A DNA stretch of 64,000 nt from Plantago major (Eukaryota; Streptophyta; Magnoliopsida; Lamiales; Plantaginaceae): assembly GCA_026545765.1 (NCBI GenBank), contig CM048841.1, positions 75,204,217 to 75,268,216 on the forward strand. The letters run 5' to 3'. Each line of letters starts with the position of its first letter. Position 1 is the first letter of the stretch. Below, piece after piece: positions 49,574-59,613 of the stretch. A model generated the notes under the pieces. It had not been told where the DNA came from. It searched no databases and saw only the letters and a list, made by a program, of their open reading frames with translations. The translations under genes and the position numbers were made by a program.

Positions 49574-49695
49574 GCACAAATCTATACCTAATCGAAAAAA
49601 TCGGGCGGCCGCTATTTCAAGATATCTTGTTAGGGCACAAATCTATACATAATCGGAAAAATTGGACGGACGCTGTTTCAAGATATCTTGTTAGG
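49574..49695. repeat. Tandem repeat of about 61 bp, two units
   Basis: GGGCACAAATCTATAC-like starts and TTTCAAGATATCTTGTTAGG ends occur twice in a row. The matching region of copy C (about 55,260-55,322) has one unit only. Confidence 0.75.
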
Positions 49696-49699
49696 GCTT

Positions 49700-50355
49700 A
49701 TTGGCGGAATTTGTTACCCCGACATAGACATTTAACGACCTAATCGATCATTTCACCCACATCAATGATGGTTTTAAGAAAAATGATAGAATGTAACAGT
49801 CAAATTGATTATAAGCAACTCAAATGGAAATCATTGGATTCGGAGACGTACAAAGGTGATATAATAAGTTATAAGAAGAAGGTGTGATTACGGTTTTGGG
49901 AAGAAAATGACTACCTGCAAACGAAATCGTTGTTGGCTCGTCGATGGAGAGGACTAAATTTGTGTATGGTGTGTTGTCGATGATGTGTTAAGACTACGCA
50001 GTGGAGAATACCTGTTTCAGGATGGGTTATGGTGAGGGAGATAACCCAATGTAATGTATATGTTTACTCGTTCCAATTAGGTTAGGAAATGGGCTGGGCC
50101 AAGTTGCATGAGGTCCAATTATAGCCATGGATGTTTGAAAAGCACTTAACCGACCCATGGACCTACATAGAGGCTATGCTTAGGCCCATGGGCCTACGTC
50201 GGGTACTTGAGGATGCCCACTAGTTTCGCCTTTTAATGCAATAAAACGAATGGACTGAATATGTATAAGGTTTATTTCATATACTCCCTGTTACATACGT
50301 CTCACACAAACAGATAATCAATGGACCAATTGCGATTGAAACTTGTTAGATTATA
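49700..50355. other. Distal upstream flank of gene B, shared with copy C
   Basis: Diverged homology to about 55,330-55,850 continues to near 50,200 (ATAGCCATGGATGTT, CTTAACCGACCCATGG). No coding sequence. Confidence 0.6.
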
Positions 50356-50538
50356 TTCCCCCTGTCCCGGTTTTATCTTTTTGCGGACCCGGACACAAGA
50401 TTTAAGAGAAAAGTGAATAAAGTAGGAGAGATGGTGATAAAGTATGACAAATAGTAAATAAAGTAAAAAAGATAGTGTATAAAGTAGGAGAGATACGGAC
50501 CAATAAAATGCGGGAAGATGAAATTGGGACGGAGTGAA
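50356..50538. mobile_element. Stowaway-like MITE
   Basis: The ends TTCCCCCTGTCCCGG and, in reverse complement, TTCACTCCGTCCCAA are bounded by TA on both sides. The internal sequence repeats AATAAAGTAGGAGAGAT-like words. This fits a non-autonomous Tc1/mariner (Stowaway) element. Confidence 0.65.
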
Positions 50539-50876
50539 TATTAATTACATTTGAGTGCACAAATTTGAACAAATTCGAATTAAAACATGGAAAACCTCTT
50601 TTGCCCCTCTCTCAGTTTTGGATTTTGAATTTGTCCAGACGCACATAAACATAAAATTGCAAATGACCTGAACATTTATGAAATTTCAATTACACCCCAA
50701 ATTTAGATCCATTTTACCAACAATACATTTTTCCTAAAAAATGATTTTCTAATTGCCGAAAAAATATTTCGAAGTTCATCCCGACTTTTAACAAAATTTA
50801 TACTTACCTCAGACTAATCAACTCACAAATAACACCTTATTTATTCAAAAACATGTTTTTTTCCTCAAATTATATA

Positions 50877-51153
50877 CTCCCTCCGCCCCGGACTCAACTT
50901 TCCGTCGGTCCGGGCAAGGGTTTTAAGAGAAGAATATATATAAAGTAAGAGATATGAGAATAAAGTAGTAAAGAGAATGAACAAATTATGGGAGGGTATG
51001 AAATATAGTGAATAACGTTGGAAAGATAACATTACTGTAATGATAATTATTGTAATGATAGTGGAGTATAAAACTTTCCAAATTAATAAGATGAAGTTGA
51101 GTTTGAGACGGACTAAAACGGAAAGGGGGAAGTTGAATTCGGGACGGAGGAAG
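50877..51153. mobile_element. Stowaway-like MITE, well preserved
   Basis: The left end CTCCCTCCGCCCCGGACTCA and the right end in reverse complement CTTCCTCCGTCCCGAATTCA are flanked by TATA on both sides (TA target). It is about 277 bp with no coding sequence. Confidence 0.75.
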
Positions 51154-51167
51154 TATATGCTCATACA

Positions 51168-51168
51168 C

Positions 51169-51228
<60 letters not shown>
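51168..51228. repeat. (AAT)n microsatellite, about 20 units
   Basis: A perfect run of AAT just outside the right end of the Stowaway-like element; it is likely to vary in length. Confidence 0.95.
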
Positions 51229-51230
<2 letters not shown>

Positions 51231-51469
51231 ATTTTCTAATTTCCAAAACAAAATTATATTTTCTTATTATTTTTAACAACTTTATGTTTACCTTTTTCTC
51301 CCATATTATACTTGATTGTTCAAAATAATTGTACAGATACCTCTTTCTAATCCCAAAACCAAATTACCCTCCAAAAATTATACCTTAGTATTTATTTTTC
51401 CAAATCTTAATCTTTTCTCCCTTTATAAAAATACATTAAATATATTATTTAAAAAAACCTCCTTGATCA

Positions 51470-51660
51470 GAGCTTCGATCGGAGCTTTAACAGCTGTCGA
51501 ATCGAATACAACTCTTGGGAGCTAACTAGTTTCCAGATCTGAGTTGTTAGAGCTCTGATCTGGGAGCTCTAACAGCTCCGATCATGGAGCTCTAACATCT
51601 CCATGATCGGAGCTGTGATTATTCGTCGAAGCCCCGGTCAAAGCTCTGGTCGAGTCGAGG
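51470..51660. repeat. GAGCTC/GATC-rich inverted repeats with a perfect 18-bp hairpin
   Basis: ACAGCTCCGATCATGGAG at 51,572-51,589 is followed by nine bases and then its exact reverse complement at 51,599-51,616. Related words (AGAGCTCTGATC, GATCGGAGCTTTAACAG) surround it. No coding sequence was recognised. Confidence 0.75.
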
Positions 51661-51789
51661 GAGGGGGAGGTTTTTTAAAATGAAAAGATAAAATATTTTG
51701 AAGTAGTATAAATATTAAAGTTGTGGAGTATTTTGCAAAATCATTTTAAGGTTGGGGAGTATTTTGCCAAATCAAAACCTAATGGCATG

Positions 51790-52224
51790 TTTGTTTCTCT
51801 CTAAATCGGATTATGGAAATGAGATTCAATAAGTTGGTCAACGGAAAATTGAGATTTTGGACCCCCAATGTAATAGATGCAGATAAACTGTAATGTAATT
51901 AAGGCAATTTGATTGGGGTAGTGAATGAAATTTACCCATATATCCAACCATTAAAATTGGGGCTGGAGCAAGCATGGGAAAGAAGATATCTGAAAATTGA
52001 AGTTGAAATGGATAATCTTGAGGCTGTAAATCTGATTATGGAAGAGCAAGATGTGGTAGTTGAGCCACGAATGGAGAAGCTCGTAAATTAGCTAAGTTAG
52101 CTTGTTTTGAGATGGATGGAATGTCTTTTGGGACACACCTCTGATCCAAGTTGTACCGTTTTTCGATTTTGATTTAGTCTAAATAACTTACCGTCATTCT
52201 CTACCAAAAAAAAAAAAAAAAAAA
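51790..52224 (+). mobile_element. LINE 3' end with RNase H-like remnant and poly(A)
   Basis: LKLGLEQAWERRYLKIEVEM followed by DNLEAVNLI is the middle of the RNase H-like domain at the end of plant L1 elements. The frame closes early. A run of 19 A at 52,206-52,224 is the tail. It is 5'-truncated and dead; the left border is not certain. Confidence 0.7.
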
Positions 52225-52873
52225 TGGTAGAGTTGAATTAGTTTTATGAAAATTATAATATATAGAAATCATAACGAGATACATAACTATTAATTTAAAA
52301 AAGAATGTGAGAACACGCTACGCGTATTATCGTGGCACCTACTTACAAATAATTGATGAAAGAATATGAAAATAAGTAATATTGTTGTTTCTGATAATGT
52401 ATTGCCCTTTTTTTAGTTGAATTAGAGTTTAGGTTAGTACGAATTGATCTGTTTTAATTCAATTGCAGAAGATGGAGAATAAAGATTGGTTATCGTTGGT
52501 TTTTACTACGATTGATTTTGTTGGGTTCTTGAAATTTAATTGGAGAATACTTATTGAGTTTTTTTTTTTTTTTTTTTTTTTTTTTGAATCATGAATTGGT
52601 TTTGTTGGATTTGTATTAGGACTTGTAATTTAAAAAGAGAAAACCTATTGTTATTTGTAATTAAAGTCTAATTTACATATATATTATGAATGAGTCCAAT
52701 TTAACTTAAATTAAGTACTCAATTGCACAATTTCAACAGTTGTCTACTTATATATATATATACTGTAATAAAATGGAAAATTAAGTTTAATATATAAATA
52801 TAATTAATATACTAAATCAATAAGAATATACAATTGATAATTAAACTACAATATACGTAACGAGATACATATC
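52225..52873. other. Intergenic, AT-rich
   Basis: AT-rich spacer with a T-run at 52,559-52,585 and TATATATATATA near 52,750. No gene. Confidence 0.5.
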
Positions 52874-54899
52874 CATTGAAAATGTTTCATATCCTCCGAT
52901 CCTGAAGCAGGTCTTGCGCCATTGGACAGTATAAAAAATTGTCCTCCGAGTCTTCTCTAGAAGCTGCCTTGCGCAATTTATTACCATCACTTGCATTCTC
53001 ATCCAAGAATTTCACACACGACACACCCCTGATCAAAATTTTCAGTAACACCCTCCAAATTCAGAGGCCAACTTTTCTGCTCTTAGCAACAACTCAGCGA
53101 CCGAATCATCTTCAAACATGCACTTCAATTCAAGAACTCCTTCACCACAACCCCGTGGGCATGGTATGCCACCCGTCTCAGTAGATCTCCATTCAGATTT
53201 TACGTGAGTAGGATCTTTGGTGGCAGCTTCAGCCATTTTAGCATTATTGATAGGAAAGGACAGGTTGGTTTGAGAAATCCCTGGATTCTGAGGACTGGAA
53301 ATCGTTTCTGTTCCCTTCTCTCCACCATGCAAGTATCCGAGCCTATAATCTACATAATGCATGACCACTACACTATCACCTCCCTGTAGGCGTCCCTGTC
53401 GAAGCTCTAGACAACAAGTGAGGCAAAGATCATACAAGCACTTTGGGCAGCTTCGATGCCAATCCACAATACCAGTTGCACATTTGTCATAGCATAAATT
53501 TCATAAAATTACTGGCTGCGAACTTTAGACAGTTTAATCAAACATAAAACACATACAAATAGACACCAGACTAAACCAAGTGCGGGTGTGCATATATTTT
53601 TCACATGCACAAAATAATATACAGAGCGAGGGAGGAGATGTGCCAGTATATCCTTTCACTAACATTGCACCCTGACTTTTGTGGCTTTATTTCCAAGATT
53701 GGTTTCCCTGGCAAAACAACATTGTAAGAAACTGGCATTTGTATTAACTTGTTTTATGCTAAAGAAAATTCATCGCAGGAGGTAGATGCAATTCTCCAGC
53801 TTAATCCCCAGTCCGCCACACAATAAGAGAAAATAACAGAAAAGAAGAAGAAATTGAAGACGAAGTGCACTAAGCAACAAATTTCTTCAATTTCACTACT
53901 TAAGTCGAACGTAGTCCCCAGATGTTTGATATTTCATGTTCCAGGCTACAGAACTCAGAAATAGATTTACTTCAAGTAGTCCTTGCAGCTTCAACTCAAC
54001 ATTTGTTATCGATCTATGGAAACTGTATTCAAATAGTCCATTATGGCATCTATAACAGTATGTGAGATCCATGAAGAAATATCCAACAATCGCAAAACTC
54101 ATCTGAGCAAGTTAAGTTACTCCACCGAAAAAGCAAGGCATGCAATCAATATAATGGAAAATCCATAGCAAACAACAGTAATCGATGAAACGGCAGAGTC
54201 ATAAGGCATAACACACCACTTATTGATGCATATGAAACAGTATCTCTTAGAGTAGCAGTTGGTGCAACGAACTACTTCCCCTTTATCATTCCTCTTGCAC
54301 TGGTGGCACGTGGTCCGCTCAATCTTGTTCCCCTGTAAAATCCACAACCAAAAGGCAGGACACAATCAGTAAAAACCAACAACTACAATGATCAGTAAGA
54401 AAAGGCAAAATGCAGAAATACAGTTTACATTTTCATCAAACTTGTTACGGGTCATTTTCTTCTCCCTTCCATTCCCAGTGGTCTTAGGCGAAAAACTCCC
54501 ATCCTCACTTGCCTCAACTACTACTATCTCTTCGACCGGCTTCTTTACGGAAGGCTTTCTCCCCTTGTTTCTTTTCCCAGGTTCCTCTAACACCTTTACA
54601 CCACTTGCAACATTCCCAGCACCACTGGACTCACCTTGAGAAGCCTTTCTCTTTCCCTTTCGTGGTCTTTCCTCCTCACTCTCATACCCAACCAACCACG
54701 CCCGCTTCTGTTTAGCTTCTGCACTGGCTTTCCTGCTTGATCTTCTTCTTCCAGATGAAGCCAAATTTAAGTCCCCTTCTTCTCCAATCAAGCGCAATTC
54801 CTTCTCTTCTCCATTTCCCATCGCAATTTCATGCAACCGCAATTTCTCCTCATCTCTATTCTCCATCTCAATTCCTTCTCCATCACCTACATTCTCCAT
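52874..54899 (-). pseudogene. Partial KDM3/JMJ25-like copy C (pseudogene)
   Basis: This is a 5' fragment duplicated from gene B. Exon 1 (54899-54429) and exon 2 (54332-54217) are identical to B in sequence and splice sites. Exons 3 and 4 are deleted together (the B interval of about 47,656-48,430 is missing). Exon 5 (53707-53640) survives with its donor changed from GT to GC. Exon 6 (about 53,487-52,874) has lost its acceptor (GCAG became GCTA), carries indels that shift the frame (for example loss of LK in NLEGV), and ends near 52,874. No JmjC exons remain, so no demethylase can be made. Transcription of the exon 1-2 part is possible because the promoter palindrome is kept. Confidence 0.9.
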
Positions 54900-55050
54900 A
54901 TCTCCTTGGAATTCAACCACTCAAAACACTGTCTTCTACCTTTCTTCAGTTGGCTTGCCTCCACTGAGTCACACCTGAGCTTCAAAACGACGTCGTTTGG
55001 CTCCTAATGCCTGTTTTCGGTAATTAACAGAGTAATTAGATAGTGAGTGG
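54112..55050. repeat. Identity tract shared with 48,431-49,369
   Basis: This is the copy C partner of the identity tract. Its borders coincide with the exon 3-4 deletion on the left and with a GTGAGTGG-to-TTTTAC versus GTGAGTGGG-to-TTTAG change on the right. Confidence 0.85.
54984..54998. promoter_or_regulatory. AAAACGACGTCGTTT promoter palindrome, copy C
   Basis: Same palindrome and spacing as in gene B, 85-99 bp upstream of the copy C ATG. Confidence 0.5.
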
Positions 55051-55855
55051 TTTTACATGTTTAGCGCACTTCTAGATACAATCAATTCTCCATTTTGCGC
55101 TGTGGATGCGCATAATAGTTAATTGACGACACTAAATTGCATATTTAAAAAATATGTAAGGAAAACACATGGTAGGGAAAAAAAAAATCTAGTACTATAA
55201 CAAAAACATAAAAGAAAAAATGATAATCACGTCGTAAAACATTAAATTGGAATGTGTGAGAGAAAAAATCTAAGCCTATTCTGAAAAATCGGCCGACAGC
55301 CGTTTCAAGATATCTTATTAGGGCTCATGTGCGGGATTTGTTACCCCGACATTGCCAATTAACAACCTAATCGATCATTTCACCCACATGGTCTTAAGAA
55401 AAATGAAGGAATGTAACAGTCAACTCAAATAAAAATCATTGGATTCAGAGCCGTGCAGAGGTGATATAACTGATAAGAAGAGGGAATGATTACGGTTTCG
55501 GGAAGAAAATGACTACCTGCAAAAGAAAATCGTTATTGGCTCGTCGATGGAGAGGACTAAATTTGAGTATGGTGTGTCGTCGATGATGTGTTAAGACTGT
55601 GCAGCGGAGAAGACCTAATTCAGGATGAGTTATGGTGGGGGAGCTAGCCCAATGTAATGTATGTAGTCCGAGTGAATGATGGCTAAATTAAAATCTCACG
55701 AAATTAGCACGAATTGTACCATAGTTACTTGTTCCAATTCGCTTAGGAAATGGGCTGGGACAAGTTGCATGAGGTCCAATTATAGCCATGGATGTTCGAA
55801 AAACACTTAACCGACCCATGGGACTATACAGAGGCTATACTTAGGCCCATGGGCC
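55051..55855. repeat. Diverged upstream flank duplicated from gene B
   Basis: It matches about 49,370-50,200 with many changes: AGGAATGTAACAGTCAA, GAAGAAAATGACTACCTGCAAA and ATGAGGTCCAATTATAGCCA recur in order. The homology ends at GGCCCATGGGCC. No gene. Confidence 0.75.
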
Positions 55856-56214
55856 CTCCCTTTGGTTTTGTTTTGCCATCACAAACAAAGTTAGTAGATG
55901 GTCACTGTTTAGTGCAACTATGGTGCACTATTATACACGATCAATTTTCATTAAAACATGATCGAGTATTTTTTATGTGAAATGTGGTGCAAGTTTATGT
56001 GTGTCGATGTTTAGTACATAGGAAATCACAATCCGATTGTTTTGCTACATACTGAAGTTTAGTTTTCTCAAGTCGAGTTGAGTTTTTGTGTGCGGAAGGA
56101 GTTTGTGCAGCCTTTTAGATTTCTAATATGAAGTCTTGTCTCTTGTTTTATACTGAGGTGATGTACTTACTTGACTACTTGGAATAAAAGCTCATCTGAT
56201 AAAAAAAAAAAAAA
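55856..56214 (+). mobile_element. Possible LINE 3' UTR and poly(A) tail
   Basis: The sequence ends GAATAAAAGCTCATCTGAT followed by a run of about 14 A at 56,201-56,214, a form typical of plant L1 3' ends. No coding part is left. The left border was taken where homology to the gene B flank stops. Confidence 0.45.
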
Positions 56215-56220
56215 ATTGTA

Positions 56221-56350
56221 CTCCATCCGTCCCAAATTGAATTTCTCGCGGGGCCGATAAAGTGAATAAAGTGGGAGATATGATGAATATAGTAAGAAAG
56301 AGAGCGAACAGAGTATGAAAAATAGTGTCTAAAGCGAGAGAGAGATTTCC
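56221..56350. mobile_element. Stowaway-like MITE, one end
   Basis: CTCCATCCGTCCCAAATTGA plus internal AATAAAGTGGGAGATATGA matches the elements at 50.4 and 50.9 kb. It sits directly after the LINE-like poly(A) tail. The right end is missing. Confidence 0.6.
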
Positions 56351-56789
56351 CTCTAAGGGAGAGAAGGTTGAAATCGGCACATGCCAAAATGGAATGTGAT
56401 AAGTTAAACCAGTGTAATAGAGACCCAATGCGCGTAGAGACGTTCTATATTGAACTTCTATATGTCTACTGATAATTGGTCACATGGACAGAAAATGGCA
56501 TGAGAGACCATATATAAATTTGTTGACTCTTCACTTCTACACAACCCCTCTTATCACCATATGTTGCTTATCGTGCAACTGTCTGGGCTTGGGGCCCTTG
56601 GCTAGTTCGAACGTTGGGAGAGTTCCTATGTACTCATAACCCTCTTATCGATTCATGGTTAGCAATTATGGAATTGATATGATAGTACAAACTTTTTTTT
56701 ATCTTTTCGGAGTATGTGTCCCTTCTATTGACCAATTGGGAGGGTTTGCATTGCTATGAGATAAGAAGTCAAATAGTTAGTTCATTTAT
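56351..56789. other. Intergenic, nothing recognised
   Basis: No recognisable coding sequence; it may be further worn LINE sequence leading into the endonuclease fragment. Confidence 0.35.
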
Positions 56790-57285
56790 TTTCTGAAAAT
56801 CATATCGATGTTCGGGTTCAATTTAATAATGAACCAACGAGCAGGTTTACGAGGTTTTATGGAGAACTGGATGCTAATAAAGAGGATAAGAACTTGGGCC
56901 CTTCTTAAGCATCTAGCCCAACAAGCTCAAAGTCCATGGATTATGATGGAAGACTATAATGAAATAACATTTGATGCAGATAAAAAAAAAGCGACCATAG
57001 GTGCCTCCCCGGAGACTGTGATGTTAGAGACACGCTTGCTCACTATTGGTTGAGTGAAATTGACTATGAAGGATACCGGTTTACATGCTTGAATCATCGG
57101 TCAGATGAGTTTCACACTGAAGAAAGGTTGGATCATGTGGCATCAACACATTATTGGAAGGAGGAATTTCCAACAACCAAGGCTAGGCATCTTCAAACTC
57201 GAAATTCTGATCATCTCCCACTTCTTTTGTATTTGCGGAAGGAAAGTCCAATGAGAATGCAACGTAGTAGACGAAAATTGTGATC
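56790..57285 (+). mobile_element. LINE endonuclease-domain fragment
   Basis: TWALLKHLAQQAQSPWIMM then DYNEI, and FHTEERLDHVASTHYWKEEF, HLQTRNSDHLPLLLYL follow the order of the apurinic-type endonuclease of plant L1 elements (the D(F/Y)NEI and SDH blocks). Frameshifts separate the pieces. No reverse transcriptase follows, so it is an internal scrap. Confidence 0.75.
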
Positions 57286-57567
57286 GGAAGCCACTTGATT
57301 TAAATCAGTTGAGTATTATTAATCAAAACGTTTAAATTAATATTTTGATAATATATATTGAATAAACTCTCCTGAATTTTGAATTTGATAAAAGACCATA
57401 TCGAATATCGAAGTCCATTCATTTTTGTTGAGAAAAGTCCAGTCATCATCTCCTGAATTTGAACAAAACTAGCTGTGCAAAAAGTCAATGCAAAGCAACT
57501 CACCATTTCCGTCATAGATCTACGGTAGCTCAACCACACAAATCCCAACAAAGGAGACGCAGCAATC

Positions 57568-58792
57568 ATGAAGCAGCAGCTACTGTTCGCGGCGAAGCTC
57601 TTCGCTCTCGCCGGCGGCTATCTCTTCACCCGGTCTCGTACAGAATCAATCAAATACCGCAACCGTGAAAAATCTGCTCCCGATTTCGCCGTAATGTTCC
57701 TTCTCGTCAACCTCAAGCGCTTCGTTCTCTTCAACTACACCCTCATCCGTGACGCCAAAAACCAGATCGAGATGCTCGAGAGTGACGTCAGCATGTTCAA
57801 AGCATTTCTCATGGATTTGTCCAACAGGCGCTGTAAAAACGAGGCTCTGATTGAGTTCGAGAGTCAGATCAGCGATCTGGTGTATGACGGTGAGGATATT
57901 ATCGATGCGTACACGATTCTTACGGCGGAGGGTCGGCACCGGAGTTTGTTGGACAAGTGTGTTGGTGGACCGATGAAGATTGTGAGCTTAGCTAAGGAGA
58001 TGAAGCTGATTAGGGTTAGAGTCAGATGTGCTTATCAGAGGAGCAGAGCTGTTTTCGCTACTCTCAACTCCGGTAATGATCGTGAACAGACCAAAATCAA
58101 AGCCGAAAAGGTAACATTCAGTTCATCAGCTGCATTTTTTAGATGTCATATGCCTTTAATCGATGATACTTAAGATTCTAGTTTGTTTGTTACTCAATAC
58201 TCATAATTATTCTCTCTGTGATATATATGCCTTTGATTTGGGATAATATGCATTTAATTTGGGATAATATGCCTTTTATTGATGACACATTGTCTCTCTG
58301 CTTGCTGGAAATCAGCTTAACATTTGTCTCTGACTCTCTGTAATTCATAGAAGTATTTGTTGAGCTTTAGATTATTGTTGTGTTACTCCCAGTGAGGGAT
58401 TTAATGAGGATTGTGTAAAACCTGTGGCTGTGTAGATACCGCTTTCGATATGCTTCAAAGAGGAGGCAAACACGAAGAACTGTGGTGTTACTCAAGAATC
58501 AAAAGACCTGGAAGTTGTTTCAGCAAATGATAAGCCAGGCTATGGGAAGACGTGGCGGAAGGAAGCTTTGTCTGCAGTACAAGAACCGGATGCGGATTTA
58601 CCTCTTGCTATCGGATATGTGTATTTCAAGAATCCGATATGTGTTTCTCGCCAATCCGAACTTATTAATATAGGCTCAATAATGAGTAGCATGTATCGCT
58701 TACCTGATCAAGATGTGATAAAGAGCTCAAAAGCATCGTGCAAAGGAAGGAAATACATGGTTGTGATGGATAGGGTAAATCCTGCTTGTTAG
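57568..58792 (+). CDS. Truncated CC-NBS resistance-gene relative (Rx_N with vestigial P-loop)
   Basis: The two exons, 57568-58110 and 58436-58792, join in phase 0 to an open frame of 299 residues. Residues about 43-160 look like an Rx_N coiled-coil domain of NLR immune receptors (MFLLVNLKRFVLFNYTLIRD, FKAFLMDLSN, QISDLVYDGEDIIDAY). The second exon reads like a shrunken NB-ARC start: KPGYGKTW (216-221) in place of a Walker A motif and KGRKYMVVMDRV in place of Walker B (usually ...LLVMDDVW). The rest of NB-ARC and all LRRs are missing. The first 42 residues include a hydrophobic run (LLFAAKLFALAGGYLF); Met43 is an alternative start. It may be a decoy-type small NLR-like protein or simply a decaying gene. 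Sequence at 58,793-59,068 may be further worn NLR. Confidence 0.7.
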
Positions 58793-59068
58793 TTGGTAGG
58801 TGAAATTGGTTTGGCCTGCTTCTCCAAGAAGGGAAGCCCTGGGAATTGGGAAATGCGTTTATCTACTCAAATTTGTTTTCGAGTTGCTCTAGTTGAGAGG
58901 AACTGTGAAATCTACCATCAAAATTCGGAATGTTTGGACAAGTTGTGGGAAAGGAACAACAGAAATGATCCTCTTTGTAGTCAAGCTGTTTGCATTATCA
59001 TCCGAAGGGCCATGAATGTACAGCTGTTGAGTATCTCCGTGGCCCTTGGTAGACTTGTTGCATTTTAG

Positions 59069-59323
59069 GAGTGACATTTTATTTTTAATCATAAATCTGT
59101 TTCCAGGATCCTAGTATTGTGAATATATCTGTAATGACTCAAGTGTCTTAACTTACACTTCCTGTTTGGAAATAACATGATTCATCACTTATCTAGATTT
59201 GTGTATGTGTACTAAAGTAAGATTTGGTAGTTGAATCTATTCTGGATTGAGCTTGGGTATTCATTGGTTTCGGAGTTTGTTTGCCCGTTGCTGCATCAGT
59301 TCAAGGCCCCTCAAAATATTTAG
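59069..59323. other. Flank of the truncated NLR gene
   Basis: No gene. Likely the 3' flank; nothing recognised. Confidence 0.4.
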
Positions 59324-59610
59324 CGGAGTGTTTGGTTCCAAACTCGAATTGAGTTAGGCTCTGTTATCTTCGTCTGCACTGAACTGATCTGAATTGAACT
59401 GAATTGTAGTATAAAATATAACTAAGCAGAGCTGAACGGATTTGAATTGAACTGAATGAGTTTGCAGACGAAGAGAACATAACCTTATTATTTCAATTCG
59501 AGTTATTATCTCAATTCAAGTTGAGTTTTTCAGTACAAATTGGCTGCAAAAAGTCAAAAACTCTATTCGAATTATGATAACTCAATTCAAGTTTGGAACC
59601 AAACACTCCG
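59324..59610. mobile_element. Outer MITE containing a nested MITE
   Basis: The left end CGGAGTGTTTGGTTCCAAAC and the exact reverse complement of the right end, CGGAGTGTTTGGTTCCAAAC, continue into CGAATTGAGTT/TTGAATTGAGTT. TAG flanks both sides (59,321-59,323 and 59,611-59,613). The element is about 287 bp including the inner insertion, and non-coding. Confidence 0.8.
59357..59484. mobile_element. Tourist-like MITE nested in the outer MITE
   Basis: This is the same family as the element in the RLP pseudogene: left GGCTCTGTTATCTTCGTCTG, right in reverse complement GGTTATGTTCTCTTCGTCTG. A perfect TTA target repeat lies at 59,354-59,356 and 59,485-59,487, which supports PIF/Harbinger descent. 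Confidence 0.85.
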
Positions 59611-59613
59611 TAG

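Noticed and set aside
50865-51279. Frames with poly-Leu, poly-Ile or poly-Asn
   Set aside because: Translations of the (AAT)n microsatellite and the Stowaway-like element, not genes.
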